Of a DNA stretch of 64,000 nucleotides, positions 30,170 to 38,470 are shown piece after piece. The stretch covers positions 1-64,000 of IMG/VR virus record IMGVR_UViG_3300035703_000021. One strand, 5' to 3'. Below the pieces are notes generated by a model that searched no databases, was not told the DNA's origin, and saw only the letters and a list, made by a program, of their open reading frames with translations. The position numbers were made by a program, and so were the translations under genes. Numbering within the stretch: the stretch's first letter is position 1; each line of letters opens with the position of its first letter. This DNA comes from a virus.

Positions 30170-31159
30170 CTACACCGGGTCGTCGGCATGTGTGCTACTC
30201 CACTCGATGGCGTTCATCACAACACTTTTAGCATCCCAGTCCCAATCCGCGAAGTACGCGTTCTTCTCGATGGATTCTAGCATCCACTGGTACGCGGCGC
30301 TCCCAACCACCTCTGGCATTCGGGATAATCGACTGGCGTTACGCCACACGCATTCGTACCTAGATCCCTTGGAACCGTCGAAGGTCTCCACGTCCTTGAG
30401 AATCCCTAGGACCTTACGTTTGACGTAGGAGCGTTTGGATGCGGAGAGGCCGGCGAGCAGTGCCCTCTGGACCTTGGCATCTCCCCACTCGGTGCTGTCA
30501 GGCTTGGAGACGTTCCGCTCCCCCTTTACCAGGAATTTTTCCGCCTCGACGGATTTGGCGATCTTCTCCAGCGTTGCCACCTCCGCAACTGAGTCGGAAC
30601 TCACGCTGACGATGGAATCGGCGCGTGAGCCGAAGTAGAGCCTGGCGACATCGATGCACTGCCTATCCGCCCCTTCGAAAGCATGGGCTAGTGCCGTAGA
30701 GTAGAGCCGAGCAGTATCGAACTCGACGATTTCCTTCTCGACAAAGAGGATCCCACGGAGCTTGAAGTGCTCCGGAGTGCTGGAGAAGGAGTGATGGATG
30801 AGGTTGAAGGAGAGGCCTAAGGCTTCGGCTTGGGCCACTACGTCCTCCACGCTCTCGCCATTATCGAAGTCCAGCGCAAACACCTGGCAGCTCTTAAAGA
30901 GAGCCTCGATGCGGCGCGGACGTTTCCACTGCGGGCATTCGTTGAATACGAAAGGGCTCCAGGTCTGGCCACGAGAAACAAATCGTGCCAGGGAGGTTGG
31001 AGTGACCTTCTCGATCTCGGAGCCGATACGGGCGCCGATGACACGGACTTCGGAACGCGGGTTACCGAATTTGTCTACCTGGTCCTTGTACTGGAGTTTG
31101 GTGGAGGGTTTATGGTCCCACTGCTCGTGGTCGAGGGAGATTAGGGCGGAAGTTTTCAT
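30170..31159 (-). CDS. archaeo-eukaryotic-type (AEP) DNA primase
   Basis: 329 residues. Residues 94-136 carry the AEP pattern: VFALDFDNG with D97 and D99 as the metal-binding pair, then LSFNLIHHSFSSTPEHFKLR with a basic residue after the strand, and LYFGSRAD near 170. Such primases synthesise primers at phage forks and often sit beside an SF3-type helicase, as here. TATAATAGTCCC immediately precedes the ATG, so its mRNA is probably leaderless. The C-terminal 100 residues have no recognised motif. Confidence 0.62.
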   Translation of the reverse strand: MKTSALISLDHEQWDHKPSTKLQYKDQVDKFGNPRSEVRVIGARIGSEIEKVTPTSLARFVSRGQTWSPFVFNECPQWKRPRRIEALFKSCQVFALDFDNGESVEDVVAQAEALGLSFNLIHHSFSSTPEHFKLRGILFVEKEIVEFDTARLYSTALAHAFEGADRQCIDVARLYFGSRADSIVSVSSDSVAEVATLEKIAKSVEAEKFLVKGERNVSKPDSTEWGDAKVQRALLAGLSASKRSYVKRKVLGILKDVETFDGSKGSRYECVWRNASRLSRMPEVVGSAAYQWMLESIEKNAYFADWDWDAKSVVMNAIEWSSTHADDPV

Positions 31160-31165
31160 GGGACT

Positions 31166-31171
31166 ATTATA
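31166..31171 (-). promoter_or_regulatory. putative -10 box (TATAAT) of the primase gene
   Basis: Reads CCTATAATAGTCCCATG on the minus strand; only six bases separate it from the start codon. A GAAGGGG/CCCCTTC inverted repeat lies just upstream (31180-31194). The 14 bases TATAATAGTCCCAT recur exactly at the helicase promoter. Confidence 0.55.
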
Positions 31172-31312
31172 GGATGAGAGGAAGGGGCCCCCTTCACATT
31201 TTTAACAAACCTAAACTGTGACAATGTGTGAGATCGTAAATTTATAACTTTTTATACTAAGTTGCCATAGAAAGAGCTTTTCTGACAAGCCTTAGGTAGG
31301 TTCTAAGGTAGT
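31172..31312. other. AT-rich spacer
   Basis: 141 bases between the ribbon-helix-helix gene and the primase promoter. It contains a CCTTAG/CTAAGG hairpin after the upstream stop, a TATAAAAAGTTATAAA stretch and the GC-rich inverted repeat noted above. No gene seen. Confidence 0.4.
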
Positions 31313-31450
31313 TCATCTCTTCTCTGCTTTATCCAGATAGTGCCTAATTGTTTGTGAGAGATTTTTAAAACCATTAGAAGCTTTCAGGATAAGTAATTGT
31401 TGATGGAGTGATTCGTCCACCTGGATAATTTTAGTGGATGCTTTTTTCAT
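31313..31450 (-). CDS. ribbon-helix-helix (CopG-like) small regulator
   Basis: 45 residues. A strand with alternating pattern (STKIIQVDESLHQQL) is followed by a helix, a GFKNLSQTI turn and a second helix ending HYLDKAEKR. This is the RHH layout of CopG/Arc-type DNA-binding proteins, which bind operators as dimers. AT-rich, lying between the helicase and primase genes, with its own TATAAT 13 bases upstream. It could regulate the replication genes; that is inference. Confidence 0.6.
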   Translation of the reverse strand: MKKASTKIIQVDESLHQQLLILKASNGFKNLSQTIRHYLDKAEKR

Positions 31451-31463
31451 AGGAACATGAAGT

Positions 31464-31469
31464 ATTATA
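31464..31469 (-). promoter_or_regulatory. putative -10 box of the small regulator
   Basis: Reads TTTATAATACTTCATG on the minus strand in a very AT-rich 50-base region. A T4-like late box TATAAATA also occurs here, overlapping the helicase stop codon (31494-31501). Confidence 0.5.
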
Positions 31470-31497
31470 AATAATATATTCTATAAACTATAATTAT

Positions 31498-33342
31498 TTA
31501 TACTTTTTGAGGGTCGTAGGTAGGATCGTAGATCCAGTCAACGTTGGCCTTGGTGGTGTCGGAGAAGATCGGCTCCAGCTCCTCCTCGGTCATCTTGGAG
31601 ACGATAGACTGGGCCAGTTCGTAGATCTTGTTCTTCTCACCCTTCACCATCTCCCAGGTCCGAACGATGTGCGTCATCTTCTTGCCCATGGAGAAACCGT
31701 CGCGGAGTCGGAGGACTTCGAACACGTTCTCGGTTGTTAATGCTACGTCCTTATCATTCTTGTAGGCGTTGAAGATCTCGTAGGCTTTGTCGATGGAAGT
31801 GATAAGAAGCTTGCGCTGGGCCCAGTATGGGTGCCACTGAGACCGCTTGCGATCATTCCAGTTGTCCTTGAGAAGGTTGCGGAAGTTATCGGCTCGTTTG
31901 TCGATCATCAGAAACCGGGTGGCCTCCAGCACCTCGGCGAGGGAGCCGAGTGTCAGCTCCGGCAACCAGTTGCCCTGGGCCTGGCGATGGCGAATGGCGT
32001 AGGCCAGGAACCCGAACCGGATGAAACACTCGAGGGAGTTCTTGTGGATCTGGATTCCCATGTAGGGGAGAAGGGACTCGGAGTAGAAGTGGACATCATC
32101 GGCCTGGAGGCACTTACTCAGGAAGAAGTCGGTGCTGTCGCGAAGCACGCGAAGATAGAGCGACATCGGGTCAGTCTCGTATTTCTCACAGAGCCACTTA
32201 ATGTGGGAACCTGGATGGACGTCGTGGCCCTCCTTGTCGCTGATCTCCTCCAGCTCGAAGAGCCGGTAGGTGGAGATGGGCGCCAAGCGGCTGATCGCCC
32301 CGCTGTCGAGCGAGTAGGTGATCTCTGGTTTCCATTCGTTGCAGTTCGCCAAAATTACGGTATTGGCAACCACCTCAATAGCATCAACACCCTTCTGCTC
32401 GACCTTCTCCGTACCGCCGGTGACCACGGACTTGAAGCTGTGCGCTTTCAGCATCCGCTCAAGGCTATCGAGAGTCAGGTCGTCGTTGTAGGCTAGGTGG
32501 GATGTCACCACGCTTCCCTGATTGAAGCGGGAGCCGAAGTCGCCCATGGAGGAGACATCGTAACCGACGTACTTCATAGCGTTGAGGATGCCATTAAGCG
32601 TCAGCGTCTTGCCGACTCCGGGCTCGCCGATCACCACCCCAGCTTTACGGAATCCGTGCTCGAGGACTTTGTGAGTGCCCGGGTGGACTGCGCCCGTCCG
32701 GCCAACGCACGCCCGGCCGATGATCAGCTTCATCATCTGAGCCTCGTGGTGAGGGAAGATGCGGATGATGTTCTCAAATCCTAACTTTTGCAGCTCCTCC
32801 GAGAACCACTCCTTCTCCGGAACGTAAGCGTAGGTTTCCCTCACGGCGTCCTTGCGACCCTGCATAGTCGCCGGAGAGTGGGCGATACCGAGCTGGTACT
32901 GTCCACCTCCGAGCTTCTTGTGCCTCATGGCTTTGAGGTTCTCGACGCCTAGCACGTGGTCGGTGATCTCGCTGCTGCGACCGGATCGGTAGACGAAGAG
33001 CGGGGTCGCAAACTCCTGCTCGTCAGCGGAGAGCTCGTGGAGAACATCCTCGTCGAGGATTGTTTCCTGAGCGGTCTCTAGGCGGATCTCTGACGCGGGA
33101 ACGAGAAACTGGAACCAGTCGGGAAACTTCACCGACTTCGGAGCCATGGGGTCCTTGCCCGGATTATGCTCCTCGTAGAGGGAGTGGTAGCCGGTGAGTT
33201 TAGCGTCGTAGTTGAATCGGAGATAGTAGCCTCTGTTCTCGGCCCAGGCCAAGATCTTCTTGTACATCCGAGATGGGCCAATGGCGTCGGACGCGAGCGT
33301 ATCCTTCGCCGATGAGTGTCCTTGATTCTTCGATTCTGCCAT
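31498..33342 (-). CDS. replicative helicase, SF3-like AAA+ type
   Basis: 614 residues. Walker A GEPGVGKT at 239-246, Walker B-like HLAYNDD at 282-288, motif C/sensor 1 VILANCNE at 329-336 and an Arg-containing ISRLAP soon after. This order and tight spacing (about 100 residues) is that of superfamily 3 helicases. The 230-residue N-terminal part is unassigned and may bind DNA or primase. The ATG at 33342 is chosen because the upstream ATG lies inside the terminator hairpin. Its partner primase is encoded downstream. Confidence 0.75.
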   Translation of the reverse strand: MAESKNQGHSSAKDTLASDAIGPSRMYKKILAWAENRGYYLRFNYDAKLTGYHSLYEEHNPGKDPMAPKSVKFPDWFQFLVPASEIRLETAQETILDEDVLHELSADEQEFATPLFVYRSGRSSEITDHVLGVENLKAMRHKKLGGGQYQLGIAHSPATMQGRKDAVRETYAYVPEKEWFSEELQKLGFENIIRIFPHHEAQMMKLIIGRACVGRTGAVHPGTHKVLEHGFRKAGVVIGEPGVGKTLTLNGILNAMKYVGYDVSSMGDFGSRFNQGSVVTSHLAYNDDLTLDSLERMLKAHSFKSVVTGGTEKVEQKGVDAIEVVANTVILANCNEWKPEITYSLDSGAISRLAPISTYRLFELEEISDKEGHDVHPGSHIKWLCEKYETDPMSLYLRVLRDSTDFFLSKCLQADDVHFYSESLLPYMGIQIHKNSLECFIRFGFLAYAIRHRQAQGNWLPELTLGSLAEVLEATRFLMIDKRADNFRNLLKDNWNDRKRSQWHPYWAQRKLLITSIDKAYEIFNAYKNDKDVALTTENVFEVLRLRDGFSMGKKMTHIVRTWEMVKGEKNKIYELAQSIVSKMTEEELEPIFSDTTKANVDWIYDPTYDPQKV

Positions 33343-33346
33343 GCAA

Positions 33347-33373
33347 TAAAAAAGTCCCATGCTAGATGGGACT
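33347..33373 (-). terminator. rho-independent terminator overlapping the helicase transcription start
   Basis: On the minus strand AGTCCCAT/ATGGGACT with loop CTAGC, followed by six T. The -10 box at 33374-33379 directly abuts it, so a transcript starting 7 bases downstream would lack part of the 5' arm of the stem. Confidence 0.82.
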
Positions 33374-33403
33374 ATTATAGATCAGTTGAGGGGCCCGAGT
33401 CAA
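33374..33403 (-). promoter_or_regulatory. sigma70-type promoter of the helicase gene
   Basis: TTGACT (33398-33403), an 18-base spacer and TATAAT (33374-33379) on the minus strand. Near-consensus for the host housekeeping sigma factor. Confidence 0.72.
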
Positions 33404-34674
33404 GAGCCTGTGACCAGTTGTGATAGTTGCTCCTTGATGGAGGTTCGGAGGTCCTTGAGGCCGCGGAGCAGGGCTCTCAGCTCCTTAACGCACTTCTTAT
33501 CGTCGGCCTCGCGACACTGCCGCAGGTTCTCCGTCTCCTCTTTTATCTTGGAGTGCGTCTCAGAATCCTTGAGAGCGAGGTCTTTGCACTTCTCAAAAAT
33601 CTCAATGTCGGAGACTTTCTCCATGCAAAGAGTCCTATTCCGGCCGGTGAGCTCGGGGTGGGAGTTCTCGCGTCTGGACTTAGAGGCTCTGGAGAAGAAA
33701 GAGGTCTTGTCCTCGTGCCATGTTGCAGGGATTTCCGGGAGGAAAAGTCCCTTTCGTAAGAGAAAGGTTCTTGCGGACAGCATGTGATCTGACCGGTTGG
33801 ATGGAGTTGTATTGTTAAGTACTTTGAGTAGGCGTTTGGTATCTTCTTCTGTAAAACGCCATGTAGTATCTTCGTCATAAAGATCAAAAAATCGTAGCGG
33901 AGTGCCAGGGTAGAGATTATCGCCGAGGTCACCGTACTCGACTTTGAAGTCGTAGCAGCCTCTGGCGGTGGTGATATGCATTCCCTCCTTGCGGAGATAG
34001 TAATCGCAGACCTCGCGTTCCGAGCGAAGCCTAGGCAACCAGGGGCCGGTGTTGGCCCAGATGATCTGATGCTCGTCGGAGACGAGGCCCTGCCAGTCAC
34101 CATCCAAAGTCCCGAGAAGGATCTGGCGCTTGGCGAGTTTGGAGTTCTTGCGAGCTTTGCGCTTGAGCCTGCACACGTGCCCGGCGATGTCATCCGCCTC
34201 AAAGAACTCCTTGGCGAAGTAGTGGAAGGTGGAGCCGGGGGAGTTGATGTACTTGTACCCCTCGTCCTGGATGAGGTCGAAGAACTCGGTCTTCTCACCC
34301 CGCCCGCCTTTGTACTCAGCCATGTCGAGCTTGTGGGCCTCGATATGCCGCCAGTACCCCTTGCCACTCACGGAGGCTTCGGAGAAGTCCGCTGGAAGTT
34401 TGCCCTTAAGGTCGTCTGCCACAAGCCCCACGAAGGGCATGGGGCTAAGCATATCCGGCCCTCGGTTGAGGCGATAGGCCCACATGGCCTTGATTATCTT
34501 GCGAAGCTCCTCCTCAGAGCCATTCGCCACGTCCACAGCCGCTTCCGCGTAATTATTGATAAAGTGCGCACAGACCTTGAAATCGATGACGTAGACCGGA
34601 CAATAAGGATCGAGGACGGGCTCAAATACATCTTCGAGTAGGGTGGCGGTGTGGTCGTATTCGGGTAGGGGCAT
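33400..34674 (-). CDS. 5'-3' exonuclease, FEN/PIN-like
   Basis: 424 residues. The pattern fits structure-specific 5' nucleases: D31 in YVIDFK, EYKGGRGEKTEFF (120-132) as the basic clamp region, E159-A-D161-D162 in FEADDIAGH, and D191-x-D193 in GTLDGDWQGLV, then IIWANTG. Such enzymes remove RNA primers during phage replication (as T4 RNase H does). The last 90 residues are charged and helical. It lies between the ThyA-family gene (TGATG overlap) and the helicase. Confidence 0.7.
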   Translation of the reverse strand: MPLPEYDHTATLLEDVFEPVLDPYCPVYVIDFKVCAHFINNYAEAAVDVANGSEEELRKIIKAMWAYRLNRGPDMLSPMPFVGLVADDLKGKLPADFSEASVSGKGYWRHIEAHKLDMAEYKGGRGEKTEFFDLIQDEGYKYINSPGSTFHYFAKEFFEADDIAGHVCRLKRKARKNSKLAKRQILLGTLDGDWQGLVSDEHQIIWANTGPWLPRLRSEREVCDYYLRKEGMHITTARGCYDFKVEYGDLGDNLYPGTPLRFFDLYDEDTTWRFTEEDTKRLLKVLNNTTPSNRSDHMLSARTFLLRKGLFLPEIPATWHEDKTSFFSRASKSRRENSHPELTGRNRTLCMEKVSDIEIFEKCKDLALKDSETHSKIKEETENLRQCREADDKKCVKELRALLRGLKDLRTSIKEQLSQLVTGS

Positions 34675-35519
34675 CAGTTCGCTACTTCCATCTTCGTTGC
34701 CGGGTGGGAGACGTAGTCGATGAGCTCGAAGTCGGTCTCGGGATCGAGGTCGAAGATGGGCTTCTCGTTATTGATCCATACATCGCACTGGGCCATAGGT
34801 GAGTTGGTGATGATCGACTTGATGGCGAGTTCGTTCTGGGAGTAGATGTGGTTGTTGGCCGAGGCGAACATCACGAACCGGGGAACCAGGTTGGCGTCCT
34901 GAGCCATCTTGGTGACAAGAAGGCCGTAGCGGAACATATCCAACGGCACCCCCGTCGCCATGTCGTTACTCCGGGCATTGACCATCAGATCAAGATGAGC
35001 CCCATCGCTAGAAAAAGTGAGGTTAGGATGACAAGGAGGGCAGTGAAGAGAATCGTAAGCAGGATTAAAAGTCTGAAGCACCAGTTGGCGATTGGTCGGG
35101 TTGGTGCGGAGCTGCTCCCAGATCCACTTGAGTTGGTCGAATGGTTCGGCACGGAAGTTCTCCCACTGCATATTCTGCTCGGGGCAGACTTGAGGCCAGG
35201 CCCTCCAGCTCCGGCCATAAGCCCCGGCCAGGCGTCCTTCGGCGTCGGCGAGGAAGTCCCAGAAGTGCTTGGCGGGGCCTAGATTGGTTACCTGGTAGTC
35301 GCCATTGACATCCCACATGAACTCACGGAAGAGGTTACGGACGGGCATCTTGCGGAGGGTAAGGGCTGGGAAGCCGTTCCGCAGATCGACTTTGATGGTC
35401 TGGCCGAACATCTGCTTGTATCGCAGATTGTTCCGGCCTACAACCTCGGTGCCCTCATCGAGGATCTCTCTGGCGATTTTGATGTACTGGAGGTCGAAGG
35501 ACAGGCAGGGCTGTGGCAT
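34674..35519 (-). CDS. ThyA-family enzyme, predicted dCMP (hydroxy)methylase rather than thymidylate synthase
   Basis: 281 residues, full ThyA fold. Catalytic C163 in CPPCHPNLTF, the R-S-x-D motif at 183-186 (ARSND), folate-side FREFMWDVNGDYQVTNL at 64-80, YGRSWRAWP at 101-109, and NNHIYSQNE near 222-230. Aligned on RS-D...Y, the residue that is Asn177 in E. coli ThyA is D194 here (GVPLDMFRY). That Asn selects dUMP. T4 dCMP hydroxymethylase has Asp there, and Asn-to-Asp changes in ThyA favour dCMP. ThyX in the same genome already provides dTMP. Hydroxymethyl versus methyl product cannot be decided by eye. Confidence 0.72.
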   Translation of the reverse strand: MPQPCLSFDLQYIKIAREILDEGTEVVGRNNLRYKQMFGQTIKVDLRNGFPALTLRKMPVRNLFREFMWDVNGDYQVTNLGPAKHFWDFLADAEGRLAGAYGRSWRAWPQVCPEQNMQWENFRAEPFDQLKWIWEQLRTNPTNRQLVLQTFNPAYDSLHCPPCHPNLTFSSDGAHLDLMVNARSNDMATGVPLDMFRYGLLVTKMAQDANLVPRFVMFASANNHIYSQNELAIKSIITNSPMAQCDVWINNEKPIFDLDPETDFELIDYVSHPATKMEVAN

Positions 35520-35572
35520 GGCTCACTGGTATGGGTTATGAGACCATTTTACCACAGCCGGGCCGGATTTGT

Positions 35573-35812
35573 CTAGGGTCCGAAATACTTCTCAACGAGG
35601 AGGCGCTGGAGCTTGACGAACTTGCGGAGGGGGTAGTTGTATTCCATGGCCCACTGGAGCAGGGACCGACTCCCCATCTCGATGAGTTCCATCTCCGGGT
35701 CCTCGGAGATCACTTCCTCCTTGGCGACGAAGAACTTCTCTCCGTCGTGGGCTACTACGAGCCAGGGCACGTCCTTATCAAACCGGACGGGCTTTGCGAT
35801 TCTTTCGATCAT
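35573..35812 (-). CDS. hypothetical protein
   Basis: 79 residues, beta-rich N-terminal half (WLVVAHDGEKFFVAKEEV) and helical C-terminal half (SLLQWAMEYNYPLRKFVKLQ). No family recognised. Last gene of the operon starting at 38450. Confidence 0.58.
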   Translation of the reverse strand: MIERIAKPVRFDKDVPWLVVAHDGEKFFVAKEEVISEDPEMELIEMGSRSLLQWAMEYNYPLRKFVKLQRLLVEKYFGP

Positions 35813-36285
35813 TTGTTGTTAGATTTCTTGTGGGCTTCAATGATGTCCTCGGTGGATCGGGCTTTGGATAGAGCTTGGACTTGAGCCCGTGATAGTCCGC
35901 CGAGGTCTGTTTGTTTGTACCCGGGGCCTTTCGGCGTGGCTGAGGCACCAGGGACGCACGTTTTACCAGCACGTGTCGTTCCTGCCGGGCAGCGCCCCAG
36001 CGCTTTCCCCTTATAGAATACCATGGAATCGGCGTAATTGGCACCCCCGCCTTCGACATTGGAGGCAGATGAGGCTCTCTTAGCTTTAAGAATCTCCATG
36101 TAGTCTGCCTGGGAGAGTTTTGTTAACTTATCTCCAAAGAATAGATTTACATCCTCTGGTGACATCTTCTTGATGTAGAAGTAGTTTAACAGACTTTCGT
36201 GCTTTGACATCACGGACTTGGGATCTTTTACCCCAGAATCCTTCAAATACTGAAATATGGAGTTTTTCCAGTCTTTTATTCCCAT
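35809..36285 (-). CDS. protein with C-x10-C module, downstream of the large HNH protein
   Basis: 158 residues. The N-terminal 65 residues are helical (DWKNSIFQYLKDSGVKD). Residues 99-111 read CPAGTTRAGKTCV, the same C-x2-G-x4-G-x2-C-V module as residues 70-82 of the protein encoded just upstream. Then comes GPGYKQTDLGGLSRAQVQAL. The 5' part is AT-rich like the upstream gene. TAATG overlap couples the two. It could be a partner or an immunity protein of the HNH protein; both are guesses. Confidence 0.6.
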   Translation of the reverse strand: MGIKDWKNSIFQYLKDSGVKDPKSVMSKHESLLNYFYIKKMSPEDVNLFFGDKLTKLSQADYMEILKAKRASSASNVEGGGANYADSMVFYKGKALGRCPAGTTRAGKTCVPGASATPKGPGYKQTDLGGLSRAQVQALSKARSTEDIIEAHKKSNNK

Positions 36286-38450
36286 TAGAATTGACTCCTG
36301 AGTATGTTGATTTCGGCATCGGAAACATTCCTTCCGATGAATTGAGAAAGTTTTTCAACTCCAGCTTTAAAGATACTCTCTGCATCTTGATTAGATGCGC
36401 CGCCTATCTTAGATAGGTATCTGTTTCCTGCCACCGTTCCTGATAGCAAAGAGGCCGCTAAAGTATTTTTGATATCTGATATCGCGTTATTTATTTCATC
36501 GAAGGATTGCCCTTCTTTGAGTTTGGAGGATATTCCTCCCCAAAGCAGATTTTGCATTGGAGAAGACATGCCTTTTTCGCTTGGGGCTGGTGCGTTGGGG
36601 TGAGAAGTTCCAAAATACGATATTCCAAGAATCTTAAGAGCCTGTTTTTTAACAAATTCTTGCACTTCCGCCGAGGATGGATCCAAAGAAGTTGCATTTG
36701 CTTCTCGAAGATCATTATCAAGAACGTTTTTTGAGATCATTCCGATGTCCTTCCGCATATCTCCAGTCAAACTACCTCTTGAATTATTAAGAGCACCCTC
36801 ACTCAATTTTTTACCAGTGCCAGCTTGCGATAATGCCACCGAGGTTCCAAATTGAGACTTATACGCGGCGCTTTGAGCGTCATTGTATAAGCGTTTTTGT
36901 TCCTCTGGATTCTCGGAAAGCTGATTAAGCCTTTCCTTCTCTCCTAATGCTGATCTATATAACCACAGGAAATTATTATCGCTTAGATGGGTGTTCAACC
37001 CTCCTCGCGTAAAGACTCCATTATCAGGATGATCCCCACCACCCCTAGCTGACGGAAGTACGTGGTCCAACGTTAAAGTAAAAGGACCCATAATAGTTGG
37101 GTCTTGGGTGTATCCATCTATTCCTCCTTGAACAAGGTATTTTTTTAGCATACCTTTACCGCGGGTTGAGGTAATTTTGTCAGCGTAAACTGGTATTTTT
37201 TTGCCATCTTGGATTTCGTATCCGCCAAATATGTTTTTCCTAGGACTTCCAACCTTATCGAATCTGCCTTTAAGAGTGGGAGGAAGAAGCGGATAAATAA
37301 TGTCAACTATTTGATCCTGCTCTTCGGGGGTTAAATCTTTGAACGAATCTAGCGGAGATCCGAAGGTCTTTCTCTCGGATTCCTGCAGGTGCTCCTGCAT
37401 TACATCGGAGGATAGGTTTTCCGCCAACGCCGCTCTTTTCTTTTCCCTCTGGTTATAGGCGGAGAGTTTTTGTTCGTATTCTGCTTTAACAGCTTCTTTC
37501 TGTTCTTTGGGGAGCCCTTTCAAATTAGGTTTCTGCGGAGGATGCTCCGATAGATCTTCCTCCGTTAATCCAGCAGCTAATAGGGCTTTCTTAATGGGGC
37601 CATTTAGTACGGACTCTAGTTCACTGTAATTTCTAAACGCTCTCTGCTCCCCTTCTTCACTTGGATCTACCTGCGATACCGATCCATCTGAATTTAATTT
37701 GTATTCTAGGCTAAATTGTTTTACGTCCTGAGCGGTTTTGCCTTCTTTTACAGTATCTCCAGATATTCTTTTTCCGTCTCCGTCTACCCACAGAGACATG
37801 AATTCTAACACGCTAGTTGCACTATTTTTAAGTTTTGGATTACTGCCTAACTTTGATTCTACGTAGTTTCTAATGGTTGTTCTTTCTTTTCCTCTACCGA
37901 CCATTTGTGTGTCTATATACATAGACGGGTTACGATTACGATCTTTTAGAAAAGCTCCTCTCTGGGAGTGGGCTTGATTTAAAGTAGTAGATCCAGTTGC
38001 TTCTCCGCTGGGCTTTGGCCGCTTTTCTGATTTAGGTTCTGGTTTTGGTTTGGGTTGCTCTTCTTGCTTAGGTTGAGATTGCGTTTCTTCAGTTGCTCCT
38101 TTTCTATCGAGAGCCTTTGACATTCCCTCCTGGATCTGCGCCCCGGTTCTTTTTTGAGGAAGAGTTCTTACATTACCTTTTGGCTTAGGAGCCGTGCTAC
38201 TTTGAACGCACTGATCCCCTTGGGCATGGAATCCAGGATCGCATTTATGGACCATAGCTGCCTGCTTCCTGTTGCCATGAGCCGGCTGTTGCTTTAGTTG
38301 CCCAACAGCAAAGCTAACTGCCTCAGAAAACCCAACAACATCCCTACCCTCAAGAGCGGGCATCCTAGCCTCACCCTCAAACAGCTGTTCCGCTACCCAT
38401 TCAGTTTTATCCGCGATTCCCCAATCCTGAGGGGCATAATCCCCGAGCAT
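36285..38450 (-). CDS. large HNH-nuclease-domain late protein, possible virion effector
   Basis: 721 residues. N-terminal 65 residues of phage-like GC content start MLGDYAPQDWGIADK. A C-x10-C module follows at 70-82, then a Lys/Pro/Glu linker (KPKPEPKSEKRPKP), long charged helical regions, and an HNH-like motif LTLDHVLPSARGGGDHPDN at 459-477 with further Asn at 486 and 492-493. The C-terminal 200 residues are unassigned. Most of the gene is AT-rich. A late-type motif 21 bases upstream points to late expression. This is much longer than homing HNH enzymes (usually 150-270 residues), more like a polymorphic toxin or injected protein. Confidence 0.6.
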   Translation of the reverse strand: MLGDYAPQDWGIADKTEWVAEQLFEGEARMPALEGRDVVGFSEAVSFAVGQLKQQPAHGNRKQAAMVHKCDPGFHAQGDQCVQSSTAPKPKGNVRTLPQKRTGAQIQEGMSKALDRKGATEETQSQPKQEEQPKPKPEPKSEKRPKPSGEATGSTTLNQAHSQRGAFLKDRNRNPSMYIDTQMVGRGKERTTIRNYVESKLGSNPKLKNSATSVLEFMSLWVDGDGKRISGDTVKEGKTAQDVKQFSLEYKLNSDGSVSQVDPSEEGEQRAFRNYSELESVLNGPIKKALLAAGLTEEDLSEHPPQKPNLKGLPKEQKEAVKAEYEQKLSAYNQREKKRAALAENLSSDVMQEHLQESERKTFGSPLDSFKDLTPEEQDQIVDIIYPLLPPTLKGRFDKVGSPRKNIFGGYEIQDGKKIPVYADKITSTRGKGMLKKYLVQGGIDGYTQDPTIMGPFTLTLDHVLPSARGGGDHPDNGVFTRGGLNTHLSDNNFLWLYRSALGEKERLNQLSENPEEQKRLYNDAQSAAYKSQFGTSVALSQAGTGKKLSEGALNNSRGSLTGDMRKDIGMISKNVLDNDLREANATSLDPSSAEVQEFVKKQALKILGISYFGTSHPNAPAPSEKGMSSPMQNLLWGGISSKLKEGQSFDEINNAISDIKNTLAASLLSGTVAGNRYLSKIGGASNQDAESIFKAGVEKLSQFIGRNVSDAEINILRSQF

Positions 38451-38470
38451 AATTCAAGCGCTATTTACTT

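Noticed and set aside
34848-35282. Plus-strand frame opposite the ThyA-family gene
   Set aside because: The minus strand carries all conserved ThyA residues; this is a shadow.
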